Source: Schizochytrium sp. TIO01 (taxonomy: Eukaryota > Sar > Bigyra > Thraustochytrida > Thraustochytriidae). From it: DNA of 64,000 nt. A program made the translations under genes and the position numbers. The notes below the pieces were generated by a model. That model searched no databases. It was not told the origin of the DNA and saw nothing but the letters and a program-made list of their open reading frames with translations. The stretch spans positions 4,028,337-4,092,336 of the forward strand of contig SMSO01000037.1 in NCBI GenBank assembly GCA_004764695.1. Direction: 5' to 3'. Of this stretch, positions 55,924-64,000 are shown in pieces. Each line of letters starts with the position of its first letter. The first letter of the stretch is position 1.

Positions 55924-58900
55924 ATGGAGGCACTCCGCGAGAAGCTCCCTGCGTCAGTGGCGACGGCAACGGCGCGGGATCTCAAGCATGGTGATGGCGA
56001 GGCGCTGCCCTTCGAGGTGCGCCTGCTCAGCCGTGACGGCGACTTCGAAGTTAAGTCTCGTGAAACCAAAACAGGATTTAGCTCCGAGCGTAAACTTCGA
56101 AACCTCCAGGGAATTCCACTTTCTCGCGGCGTGGAGCCCAATGCAGACATTGCGGACCTCGAAGAGGTTGGAGACGATATCCGCAGAAGGCTCGTGGCTG
56201 TGCATTTGCCTCTCGAGAGCACCAGCGATGCCGATAAAAGGTTCCTAATGAGTATTGTGGTTCCAGAAACGGGTGTTGATTCTAAATCAGGTCAAAATGA
56301 GTTCGAACGCAGCGTAGATTTACAAATGCGAAACCCACTCGATCCTCCAACGCTTCTCGGCGCAGAGTGCTTCGAAGAGATCCTTGCTGGAATGTCCAGT
56401 ACAAACGCGAATGCAAATGCAAATGCTACAGTAAGTGCCAATGCGAATGTGGAGGTCAAAAAAGCAGCAGCACGCAATGCATTGTATTTCTCTGAAGAGG
56501 CGGTTCAACAGAGCCTGCGTCCATTGTTTGATGCAAATGCAGAACTTCTTCGGGTACCACCTGGACTTGAAGACTGCGCGGACTCCATCCTTGACCTCTT
56601 GCAGCCACTAGACTCATCTGAAGATGATGTTGAAGATCACGTGGATCTTTCGGGACCATCATTAGAGGAGCTTGCGAATGAGGTACCTAATGCGCAAATG
56701 ATGTCTTCATCTGATATGGAGACCATGGCTCAGCGCCAAGCTCAGGCTGAGGAACGCCGCGCAAGACTGCTCAGAACTGCAGAGGCTTTACTCATTGATT
56801 CCGATGATGACTTCGACGATGATGATGAAGATCTTGAAAGCGTGAGCTCTAATCAGCGAAGCGATCGTTTTCTTAACATCAGGGAAGCAGCATCTCAAGA
56901 CGATGATGCAAGCAGCGGACAACCAAACGAACCTGAGGATGATGCTAATGAAACTGCAAGCCTGGACGAATGGGAGGGCCTCGATTCTTCTAGGTCTGAA
57001 ATGAGTGAGAGGCATGTTAGCCTCAGTGCAGATGATGCGGATGCAGACATTGCAGGACTTGAGGCTGAGCTGGAAACCATTACAAAGGAGACCGCTCGCC
57101 TTGCAACAAAAGATCTCTTCGGTTCCGGCCCTCGTTTCCTGCGCCAACGTGCTGCAGAGCTTTCGGCCAAAACTGAGGAATTCGTAGAAACGCGCCCGTT
57201 GGACACGAGCGCATTTCATCAAGTGATTCCCAACCCGGCTTTGCGCTTTCCGTTTGAGCTCGATCAGTTTCAAAAAGAAGCTATCATGCACATTGAACGC
57301 CATGAGAGCGTGTTTGTGGCAGCTCATACCTCTGCTGGCAAGACAGTGTGTTGTGACTATGCTATTGCCCTTGCACTACGAAACCGCACCAAGTGTATCT
57401 ACACAAGTCCTATCAAAGCGCTATCGAACCAAAAGTTTCGCGACTTCTCAGAGCGCTTTGGTGCAGATAATGTAGGTCTCATCACCGGCGACGTCAGTAT
57501 CAACCCGACCGCGTCATGTCTTGTTGTAACAACAGAGATCTTGCGCTCTATGTTGTACCGCTCAGCAGATATGGTCAGCGAGATTGAAACTGTGGTTTTT
57601 GATGAGATCCACTATATCTGTGACCCTGATCGAGGCGTTGTGTGGGAAGAAACTCTCATCATGTTGAGCCCTGACGTTACCCTGGTATTTTTAAGTGCAA
57701 CATCTCCTAACTCGGTAGAGTTTGCAGGCTGGGTAGGCCGCATTAAGCAGCAGAAGGTCTACGTAGTATTCACTGAGAAACGCCCCATTCCTCTGGAACA
57801 TTGGATTTGGGCGCCGGGTAAGCAAGGTGAGCACCTTTTCAAAGTACTCGACGCAAAGAAACAGTTTCTCAAAGATGGCTACCTCAAAGCCAAGAATGCC
57901 CTTAAGCAAGTTGACGAAGATGAGACCGCTAAAAACAAACGTGGTACTGGCGCAAACCCTGCGAGTAAGAAACAGCAGAAGCAACAAGCCCAAGCTGCTC
58001 CGAAACGTAAAGGTTTCAACCCCAACACAGACCGTCAGAATTGGTTGAACCTTGTAAAAGACCTCGAGCAGCAGGAGCTTCTGCCTGCTGTTGTGTTTGC
58101 TTTCAGTAAAAAGATGTGTGATGAACGTGCATCTTGGCTGCAATCTCTCACCCTTACAAATTCTTCTGAGCGACACCGCATCCATGTTGTCTTCCATCGT
58201 GCATTGAATCGTTTGCAAGGCTCTGACAGAGAGCTTCCTCAAGTGCTCCGTGTCAAGGAACTGGTTGACCGAGGCATTGGCGTTCACCATGGAGGTCTTT
58301 TGCCTATCCTTAAAGAAGTTGTCGAGATTTTGTTTTCTGAGGGCTTGGTCAAGGTTCTCTTTGCCACTGAAACCTTCGCAATCGGCGTCAACATGCCGGC
58401 TCGCTGTGTGGTGTTTGCAGGTACTCGCAAACATGATGGTGTCCAATTCCGCGACCTGACCCCTGGTGAGTACACGCAAATGGCTGGTCGTGCTGGCCGT
58501 CGTGGCCTTGATACTGTTGGAACAGTGATTATATATGGTGCGGGGCGCGAGCTGCAGCCTATTGATGTCTTAAATAAAATGATGACTGGCTCAGCAACTC
58601 GTTTGACTAGTCAGTTCAGACTCACTTATGCAATGATCCTTCGCTTACTTCGTGCCGCAGAACTTAGCGTTGCTGACATGATCAAACGCAGTTTTTCGGA
58701 GTTTGGAAGCCAGAAGTTGATTGGCGGCCGAGATATTGTCAGTATGATTGAACGTGGTGAAGAGAAGCTTCAAGAGCTCCGTGATACTCTCGGCCTTCAA
58801 GATACCAACGTCTCTGACTTCCAGAAACAGGCGTACGCTATGCAGTCACGTATTGGCCCACTTGTGCAAGCTATCTTAAGTGGCCAATTTGGCACTAAGC

Positions 58901-60111
58901 AAGCTGCTCTCGTGCTTCCCGTAGGCCGTGTGCTTCTTGTGAGTAAGGGCTCTGTTGCAGGCCTTTGTGTAGCTTGTGTTCTCAAACCACCCAGGGCCCG
59001 TGGTCAGCAATTCTCTGTCCTCATCCTCGATGCTAGGCGCCCAAGAACAAGTGCTGTTGCACAGATCGAGGGGCCAAGTCGGGATTATGTCTTTCATGTC
59101 GAAAAGGTCAAGACACGGAACATCGTTTGGATGAGCTCTCTCAAATTAGACACCTCCAGCGCAGGATCGGTGCCTGCAGGTGAACTTGGAGCACTCGGTG
59201 CTGCTTTAGCACCCGAATTTGTGCAATTCCTTGAATCTTTTGCAGCCCCTTCGCCCGCAGATGCGTCTCGCAGAGTCCCTGGCCCGAGCCTCTTAGCCGA
59301 GGTTCCTCCAATGGATCCTGTATCAGAGCTCAAACTCGGCGAAGTTGACTTTGTACATGCTTACCGAGATGCGTGCTCATATGCCTCAGATCTGGCCAGC
59401 TCTCCGTGCTTGACTGACTTAGAAATGCAAGAGGATTTTATTAAACAGAAAAAGGTCACTACTCTCGAGTTGAAACTCCGGGACGCCAGGAGAGCCATTA
59501 GCGATGAGAATTTGGCATTATTTCCCGATTTTCAGGCTCGCCTTCATGTTCTTGAGCGTCTAGGATATATTACGCATGGAGACCGAGCGGTGCAGCTCAA
59601 GGGCCGTGTTGCGTGCGAAATCAACACTTGTGATGAACTCATTTTAACTGAGATGGTTTTTGCAGATGTATTTGGCCCTCTTCGTCCAGAAGAATGTGCA
59701 GCTGTATGCTCTGCCTTGGTGATGCAAAAGAAGTGTGATGATGAACCGATTTTAACTGAAAATCTGGAATACGCACGTGATAAAATGACAAAGATTGCTG
59801 AGCGTTTAGATTCGATCCAGCGTTATCACAGAATTGAAATGAACGAACAGGATGATCGCAAACTCAACTTTGCTCTTATGGAAGCCGTTTATCAATGGGC
59901 ACGCGGGATGCCTTTTAAGCAACTCATGAACTTCACCTCTTTGGAGGAAGGTTTTATTGTGCGGACAGTCACTCGACTTGACGAAACATGCCGGGAGGTG
60001 CGTAATATTGCTCAACTGATTGGCGACGCCGAACTCTTCGCTAAGATGGAAGAAGCATCGCGTCTCATCAAACGCGACATCGTTTTTGCTGCTAGTCTTT
60101 ATGTCACTTAA
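55924..60111 (+). CDS. SKI2: SKI2-type DExH RNA helicase
   Basis: 1395 aa from ATGGAG, somewhat longer than yeast or human SKI2 (about 1250-1290). The N-terminal 430 residues are acidic and include an Asn-Ala repeat encoded near 56400-56450. Helicase motifs: motif I AHTSAGKT near 466, Ia TSPIKALSNQKF, II DEIHY near 559, III SATSPN near 590, IV-V region GIGVHHGG and TFAIGVNMPAR, VI QMAGRAGRRGLD near 853. CDPDRGVVWEE after DEIHY is characteristic of SKI2 (NDRDRGVVWEE-like) rather than MTR4. A Lys/Gln-rich insert lies at about 660-700. The arch/beta-barrel insertion and a C-terminal DSHCT helical domain (about 1210-1395) are present. SKI2 unwinds mRNA to feed the cytoplasmic exosome with SKI3 and SKI8 (family knowledge). 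No introns. It is convergent with the YqaJ gene about 100 bp away. Confidence 0.93.
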   Translation: MEALREKLPASVATATARDLKHGDGEALPFEVRLLSRDGDFEVKSRETKTGFSSERKLRNLQGIPLSRGVEPNADIADLEEVGDDIRRRLVAVHLPLESTSDADKRFLMSIVVPETGVDSKSGQNEFERSVDLQMRNPLDPPTLLGAECFEEILAGMSSTNANANANATVSANANVEVKKAAARNALYFSEEAVQQSLRPLFDANAELLRVPPGLEDCADSILDLLQPLDSSEDDVEDHVDLSGPSLEELANEVPNAQMMSSSDMETMAQRQAQAEERRARLLRTAEALLIDSDDDFDDDDEDLESVSSNQRSDRFLNIREAASQDDDASSGQPNEPEDDANETASLDEWEGLDSSRSEMSERHVSLSADDADADIAGLEAELETITKETARLATKDLFGSGPRFLRQRAAELSAKTEEFVETRPLDTSAFHQVIPNPALRFPFELDQFQKEAIMHIERHESVFVAAHTSAGKTVCCDYAIALALRNRTKCIYTSPIKALSNQKFRDFSERFGADNVGLITGDVSINPTASCLVVTTEILRSMLYRSADMVSEIETVVFDEIHYICDPDRGVVWEETLIMLSPDVTLVFLSATSPNSVEFAGWVGRIKQQKVYVVFTEKRPIPLEHWIWAPGKQGEHLFKVLDAKKQFLKDGYLKAKNALKQVDEDETAKNKRGTGANPASKKQQKQQAQAAPKRKGFNPNTDRQNWLNLVKDLEQQELLPAVVFAFSKKMCDERASWLQSLTLTNSSERHRIHVVFHRALNRLQGSDRELPQVLRVKELVDRGIGVHHGGLLPILKEVVEILFSEGLVKVLFATETFAIGVNMPARCVVFAGTRKHDGVQFRDLTPGEYTQMAGRAGRRGLDTVGTVIIYGAGRELQPIDVLNKMMTGSATRLTSQFRLTYAMILRLLRAAELSVADMIKRSFSEFGSQKLIGGRDIVSMIERGEEKLQELRDTLGLQDTNVSDFQKQAYAMQSRIGPLVQAILSGQFGTKQAALVLPVGRVLLVSKGSVAGLCVACVLKPPRARGQQFSVLILDARRPRTSAVAQIEGPSRDYVFHVEKVKTRNIVWMSSLKLDTSSAGSVPAGELGALGAALAPEFVQFLESFAAPSPADASRRVPGPSLLAEVPPMDPVSELKLGEVDFVHAYRDACSYASDLASSPCLTDLEMQEDFIKQKKVTTLELKLRDARRAISDENLALFPDFQARLHVLERLGYITHGDRAVQLKGRVACEINTCDELILTEMVFADVFGPLRPEECAAVCSALVMQKKCDDEPILTENLEYARDKMTKIAERLDSIQRYHRIEMNEQDDRKLNFALMEAVYQWARGMPFKQLMNFTSLEEGFIVRTVTRLDETCREVRNIAQLIGDAELFAKMEEASRLIKRDIVFAASLYVT

Positions 60112-60212
60112 ACTATAGAAAAGAAACTATTTTCATAATTTTAGAAAACAATTTGGAAAACGATATGTGTGATTGCGCTATGGTATGAAACTCTGGTCCT
60201 TTGTTCAAAGAA

Positions 60213-61436
60213 TCAGCGAAGCCGCTCAACTCGGCAGAGCGCATTTGCCTCTTTCTGGCGCTCCTGCATTTTCTCCAAAGGTAATAGAGCAGGTGGTTCA
60301 TCCATCTGAATGTGAAAGTAAAACTGGCGTAATTGGGGGAACATCCAGTCCCAATAGGCTTTCGAATAATATACTCGGTGAACGGTAGGTTCCTGTGTTT
60401 GGTGATAACTCACAAAGTCGCACCATGCGCGTTTCGTGATGTGTAGTTGGCCCTGAACTTGGGCCATATAGTAAGCAGGGACGTATTCATGTGTTTGGTA
60501 ACGAGGGCATTTAATTTCAATTAGCCCGTCTTCCCCAATTAGACCATCGGGAGAAGCACCGAGATAACTTGCACCTTCGCAAAGCCAATGACCTGTTACT
60601 TGTACTTCAACTTTTGGAGATGAGCAAAAATTCTTTTTATACCAGGCCAAAGCAACAGGTTCTAGCGTATTCCCTCTAGCTGTATCAGCGTTTCCTCGAA
60701 ATGGATCTTCAACTCGTCCTGTCCGAAGCATCCAGAGATCTACCGGCCTGGCAAAATCGCTGACACCACAAACTACTCCAAATTGACTTGCAGTAACTCT
60801 TTCGGCACGGCTTTTATGCCATCCTGATGATCCTTGTACAATCGACGAGAGAATCAAGCCTGTCCCAGAGAGTTCACGAAAAAGTTCGTCCTCTAGCGTA
60901 GATTGCTCGCTCCTAAACTGGCGAAGTTTCCTTCTCAGATTCTTCGCTTTCTCTTTGAGTTGGACTGCAACTTCGTGGGCATTGCGAAGGCGATTTGCTG
61001 TGCGATTCTGGGCTGCCACTTCGGCAGCTATTTCTTGCCTCTCATTTTCGCTTAACTCAAGTTGTTCAGAATTGTGCCCTTGATCATCTTGCAGCATATC
61101 TGCATCAATAAATTCTAATGGATCAAATATCAAGCTTACATTGTCGGAATCTCCACGTTCATTTTCAATGCAAGATCGTTTGCGCTTTCTGTCGTGGTCG
61201 TCTGCAGACTCGTTCCTCAAGGTCTCAGGAATCCTTTTCCCATGACCAGTTTCTTCAACTCCAGTTGAAGTGCTATTTTCTGGCGACGTCAGCGCCCGTG
61301 AGAGGTCGAGAGGCATAAGAGGGGCCCTACTCTCGCTATTTTCATTGTTATTGACGTTTCCCTGGTACGTCATCCTAAGCTGCCGGAAATCGGAAATCCC
61401 ATCTTTGGTCAATTGAAGAACAACAATCAACATCAT
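60213..61436 (-). CDS. YqaJ-like PD-(D/E)xK exonuclease
   Basis: 407 aa from the first of two adjacent ATGs (61436); an internal Met about 23 codons in (MTYQG) could be the true start. Residues 24-190 are charged, with a KRKR-type basic stretch (possible nuclear signal) and a coiled coil just before the domain. The C-terminal 200 residues form a lambda-exonuclease/YqaJ-type fold: RVTASQFG opening helix, ARGNTLEPVA with the conserved Glu, LGASPDG with the metal-binding Asp, IEIKCP as the E-x-K motif, and MAQVQGQLHI as the Gln-rich helix. All expected catalytic residues are present. Family members trim DNA ends in phages and recombination systems; eukaryotic copies are often of viral or transposon origin. 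Here it sits between SKI2 and PIG-Q, divergent from the latter by 382 bp. Its substrate is unknown. Confidence 0.85.
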   Translation of the reverse strand: MMLIVVLQLTKDGISDFRQLRMTYQGNVNNNENSESRAPLMPLDLSRALTSPENSTSTGVEETGHGKRIPETLRNESADDHDRKRKRSCIENERGDSDNVSLIFDPLEFIDADMLQDDQGHNSEQLELSENERQEIAAEVAAQNRTANRLRNAHEVAVQLKEKAKNLRRKLRQFRSEQSTLEDELFRELSGTGLILSSIVQGSSGWHKSRAERVTASQFGVVCGVSDFARPVDLWMLRTGRVEDPFRGNADTARGNTLEPVALAWYKKNFCSSPKVEVQVTGHWLCEGASYLGASPDGLIGEDGLIEIKCPRYQTHEYVPAYYMAQVQGQLHITKRAWCDFVSYHQTQEPTVHRVYYSKAYWDWMFPQLRQFYFHIQMDEPPALLPLEKMQERQKEANALCRVERLR

Positions 61437-61818
61437 GATTCGAGGAAGAGAGCAAGAGAAAGCATGAAAACACGGTGCTTTTTCTTTTATTCTCTTCTCC
61501 TATTTGGGGTACTACTGCCTAGTAGTACTCTAGTGTACCTACACGCAAATATTTACAGAAAATTCAAGGTTTTATGATGGCCCATTTCGCTCACCAAATC
61601 GGACTCTTGCTTTGTGTGTCTTAAAATTGCAGATGTAAAATGCGAGTCGCTAAAAAAGGCCAATGGAATATACGTTTGCGGAAAGTACTCTTTTTAAATT
61701 ATAGTATTAGGTACGTACCTACCTTTCTAGGTATCTCTCTCTACCATGGTGGGCGAAAAAAATTCATTAATGTAGATAGCAAACCTTGAACTTGATCTAA
61801 GCGAGGTTCAAGGTGAAG
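61437..61818. promoter_or_regulatory. Divergent intergenic promoter region
   Basis: 382 bp between the starts of the YqaJ (-) and PIG-Q (+) genes, so it should contain both promoters. It holds two clusters of TAGTA/TAGGTA-type palindromes (61508-61545 and 61706-61745, the latter with TAGGTACGTACCTACC). No TATA box or initiator could be assigned with confidence. Confidence 0.4.
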
Positions 61819-63669
61819 ATGCCTGGTAGAATTTGGCAGGCCTTCGCTCTAGTGCGAGAAGAGGATCTGCTGGAGAGCCTGGACAGTTTTAAAGCCGTGG
61901 TAGTCCTTCGAGAAAATGCCAGAGCTAAGGCAGTGTGCAGTATAGCCAAAGTGGCCAACCCGTTTAAAGCCTTGAAGACGGCAGCTCCTCGCCGATCAAG
62001 GAGACTTCAAGAGTCAAGAAAGTCTGGAGAGAGTAACTTGTATCAAAAGATCCTGGATATGCTTCAAAAAGACAATAGCAAAACTTTTGAGCTCGTTCTA
62101 CCTATACAAGACGCAGACGTTGGAGTCAGCAACACGTCAGAAACCCACTGTGAAAGTCAAAACATGGAGCACATTAATTTGGACGGGCTTCCAATAGATG
62201 CGTTCATAGTGCGAGGGCCAGGCCCATGGAGTTTGTCTAAATACCCACCACATATAGAGCTTGGCGTGGATGGACTTTGTTACTGCATTCCAGAACCAAG
62301 CCCAAGGGAGGAAAAACTTCGCCAAGAACTTATGGCATATGGATGTGCTCAACAAACAGACTCTCTACCAGCTCTCGAATTAGGTCTTCGCAAGCTGTAT
62401 GAAATTTCGCAAACTCACGAAGAGGGCAAAATTAAGCATAGGGAAATGCTGTCAGAGTCCTCAGGATGCAAATTAGCACATTTTGTAGGCTGTCGTATGA
62501 TTGCGGCCGCAAGCCTCGAGGTACCTAAACTTTTGCGCAAGCTCTTGGCCTTCGTTCGAATGACAAAGGTCCCGGCAGATGCCCCAAAGCTCTATTTTCA
62601 CCAAGTAAGCGCTACTTTCTCGCTTATTGAGCAAAGAGGATATCAGCTTTGCTTAATAGCCGACAACGAAAAACCCTTTGCACAGCGAATGCAGGCAGGA
62701 TTCTGCTGGCTACTAGACCTATTTCTCGGTACCCTGGTTGGAGCAAGTCTCACATTTTATCAAAGTGAGATTGGAGATATGTTATATGATTCAGTAGGCT
62801 ATCTGTTTCAGTCTCGCAATATGCGTAGTCGAGTGCTGTGGGTCTTAAGCCAGCATGCACCATTAGGATTTAAACTCAATAAAGGTCTCGACGAAGTCCT
62901 GGGCAATACAGTCCTCCTTGTAATTGAGGCATGGCACATTTTCACAGCAGGAGTAGCGCCATACTCACCTCAAATTTTGTTTATAATTGGGGTTCTTTCT
63001 ATCTGTGGTGGAGGTTTTTCGATGATCCTAGCCGCAGCATGCGATGCTGCAGCGTTTGTCACCCTGCACATTCAATTTCTGTATAATTTCTTTGCTCGAG
63101 TGCACCTCTTTCAGCTTGCTGGCATGTCTTCATTCTGGAAAGTCATTCGGGGTAAAAAGTATAATGTTTTACGCAAACGAGTAGATACAGGCAACTATGA
63201 TACGGGTCAGTTGTTGTTTGGATCGATGGCGTTTATTATTTTTGGGTTTCTTTTTCAGACAACGTTGGCGTATTACATTATGTTCACCAGCCTTTGGGTG
63301 GTCACCGTCAGCTTCCATGCAATTCTTCTAAGCATTCTCAGGATGGTGCAATGCTTCCCTATCTATTCTATCTTCATGTTGGTGCAGAGACCTACACTCT
63401 TGCCGTGTAGCATAGAGCTCCAAGTAAGTGTCGCTCCATGGGGTGGAGAGACGTTCATTTTGTGTGGGGGGTATACACGCCCATTGGAGGTTTTCAAAAC
63501 ATGGGCTGGTCTCCTACATTCATTTGTGCAGTGGGGGAGACGCTCAGCAAAGCTGGGAATAGTCGGATCTATTATGCAAGGTGAGCAGATCCCTTTGTCA
63601 AGCGTGGATTTTCCACGCTGTGAGCAAGAGCTCATACATTTAAAAGTTAGCCAAGGCCAAGGAGAATAG
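61819..63669 (+). CDS. PIGQ: PIG-Q/Gpi1 subunit of GPI-GlcNAc transferase
   Basis: 616 aa. The start is set at ATGCCTGG (61819) because the open frame otherwise begins at GTG two codons earlier. The N-terminal 220 residues are variable and charged. The Gpi1 domain spans about 230-550. It begins with a helix containing Arg/Lys and hydrophobic residues, then several membrane segments (near FCWLLDLFLGTLVGASL, AGVAPYSPQILFIIGVL, the AACDAAAFVTLHIQFLYNFF stretch, and FGSMAFIIFGFLFQ). The hallmark sequence KKYNVLRKRVDTGNYD-QLLFG is complete, followed by a further hydrophobic part and a C-terminal LPCSIELQV/GYTRPLEV segment. Gpi1/PIG-Q is a scaffold of the ER complex (with PIG-A) that adds GlcNAc to phosphatidylinositol, the first step of GPI-anchor synthesis. 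The length matches the family. No intron. Confidence 0.93.
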   Translation: MPGRIWQAFALVREEDLLESLDSFKAVVVLRENARAKAVCSIAKVANPFKALKTAAPRRSRRLQESRKSGESNLYQKILDMLQKDNSKTFELVLPIQDADVGVSNTSETHCESQNMEHINLDGLPIDAFIVRGPGPWSLSKYPPHIELGVDGLCYCIPEPSPREEKLRQELMAYGCAQQTDSLPALELGLRKLYEISQTHEEGKIKHREMLSESSGCKLAHFVGCRMIAAASLEVPKLLRKLLAFVRMTKVPADAPKLYFHQVSATFSLIEQRGYQLCLIADNEKPFAQRMQAGFCWLLDLFLGTLVGASLTFYQSEIGDMLYDSVGYLFQSRNMRSRVLWVLSQHAPLGFKLNKGLDEVLGNTVLLVIEAWHIFTAGVAPYSPQILFIIGVLSICGGGFSMILAAACDAAAFVTLHIQFLYNFFARVHLFQLAGMSSFWKVIRGKKYNVLRKRVDTGNYDTGQLLFGSMAFIIFGFLFQTTLAYYIMFTSLWVVTVSFHAILLSILRMVQCFPIYSIFMLVQRPTLLPCSIELQVSVAPWGGETFILCGGYTRPLEVFKTWAGLLHSFVQWGRRSAKLGIVGSIMQGEQIPLSSVDFPRCEQELIHLKVSQGQGE

Positions 63670-64000
63670 AACAAACACCCTTCTTACTGATATTTTATTT
63701 CTTCGTTGTCAAAGTTGTTGTTGCTGATCTGTACGAGCAAGTTGAGGAGCAGCTCCGCTTTTCGCGATTGAAGGTTCTGCCTCCTTTTCAGATACTAAGA
63801 ACGTCCCGCTTTCCCAGTCTGATGAACTCCTGAAGGAGCTTAAGGTAGCTCACCACACGTGTCCATAGGTGCGTAAACAATCTTGCATATATGGGTGTCA
63901 GCATCGAAACGTTTGAGGAGTAGAATAATCGTAGGTCAGTTTGTTTTTATTTTGTTGTCTATAGGAAATGAAGTTGGGGAAATGGATAGAGTTGAAGCAG
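63670..64000. other. 3' flank of PIG-Q to window end
   Basis: 331 bp without a recognised gene. A TTGTTG run near 63711-63724 and an AATAATC at about 63921 are the only visible features. Confidence 0.6.

Overview
The window is eukaryotic nuclear DNA, most likely from a protist. Genes are long and mostly uninterrupted, they have ATG starts in good context, and where introns can be inferred they are GT-AG (one clear 326-nt intron; two weaker candidates of 42-43 nt). Protein families are eukaryotic: SKI2 RNA helicase, PIG-Q/Gpi1, SH3 scaffold, WW scaffold, DnaJ-PH fusion, AIG1/septin-like GTPase. A Crinkler-like nuclease-kinase gene, a YqaJ nuclease and few introns would suit a stramenopile such as a labyrinthulomycete, but no marker here settles the taxon. 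No rRNA, tRNA, CRISPR array or bacterial operon was seen.

Layout. 1-12.2 kb: gene-poor, packed with tetranucleotide microsatellites. 12.2-16.3 kb: decayed minus-strand coding sequence, one copy of a dispersed repeat, a Ser-rich ORF and a tandem duplication. 16.5-18.7 kb (-): PD-(D/E)xK nuclease fused to a truncated kinase fold. 19.2-20.4 kb (+): a 3' exon of a secreted-type protein, a 150-bp (GCTT)n array and a small type II membrane protein. 20.5-25.2 kb: gene-poor, with two more copies of the dispersed repeat. 25.2-31.7 kb (+): giant acidic WW protein. 32.0-34.9 kb (-): PH-DnaJ protein, convergent with it. 38.9-41.4 kb (+): large GTPase. 42.5-43.1 kb (+): a broken Fanzor (eukaryotic TnpB-like RuvC nuclease). 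45.2-47.5 kb (+): triple-SH3 protein. 48.2-48.4 kb (-): small 77-aa protein. 48.4-55.9 kb: gene-poor. 55.9-60.1 kb (+): SKI2 helicase. 60.2-61.4 kb (-): YqaJ-type exonuclease. 61.8-63.7 kb (+): PIG-Q/Gpi1.

How the genes relate. These are independent eukaryotic transcription units, not operons. SKI2 acts in cytoplasmic 3'-5' mRNA decay and PIG-Q in the first step of GPI-anchor synthesis. The triple-SH3 protein carries an acidic-Trp motif like those that bind Arp2/3, and the WW protein carries PxxPxR-type SH3 ligands, so both could belong to an actin or membrane scaffold; this is inference. The notable accessory elements are the nuclease-kinase gene, the decayed Fanzor and the three-copy dispersed repeat. 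Two large genes (WW and GTPase) each lose frame by one extra T in a TTT run, which is either sequence error or a shared biological feature.
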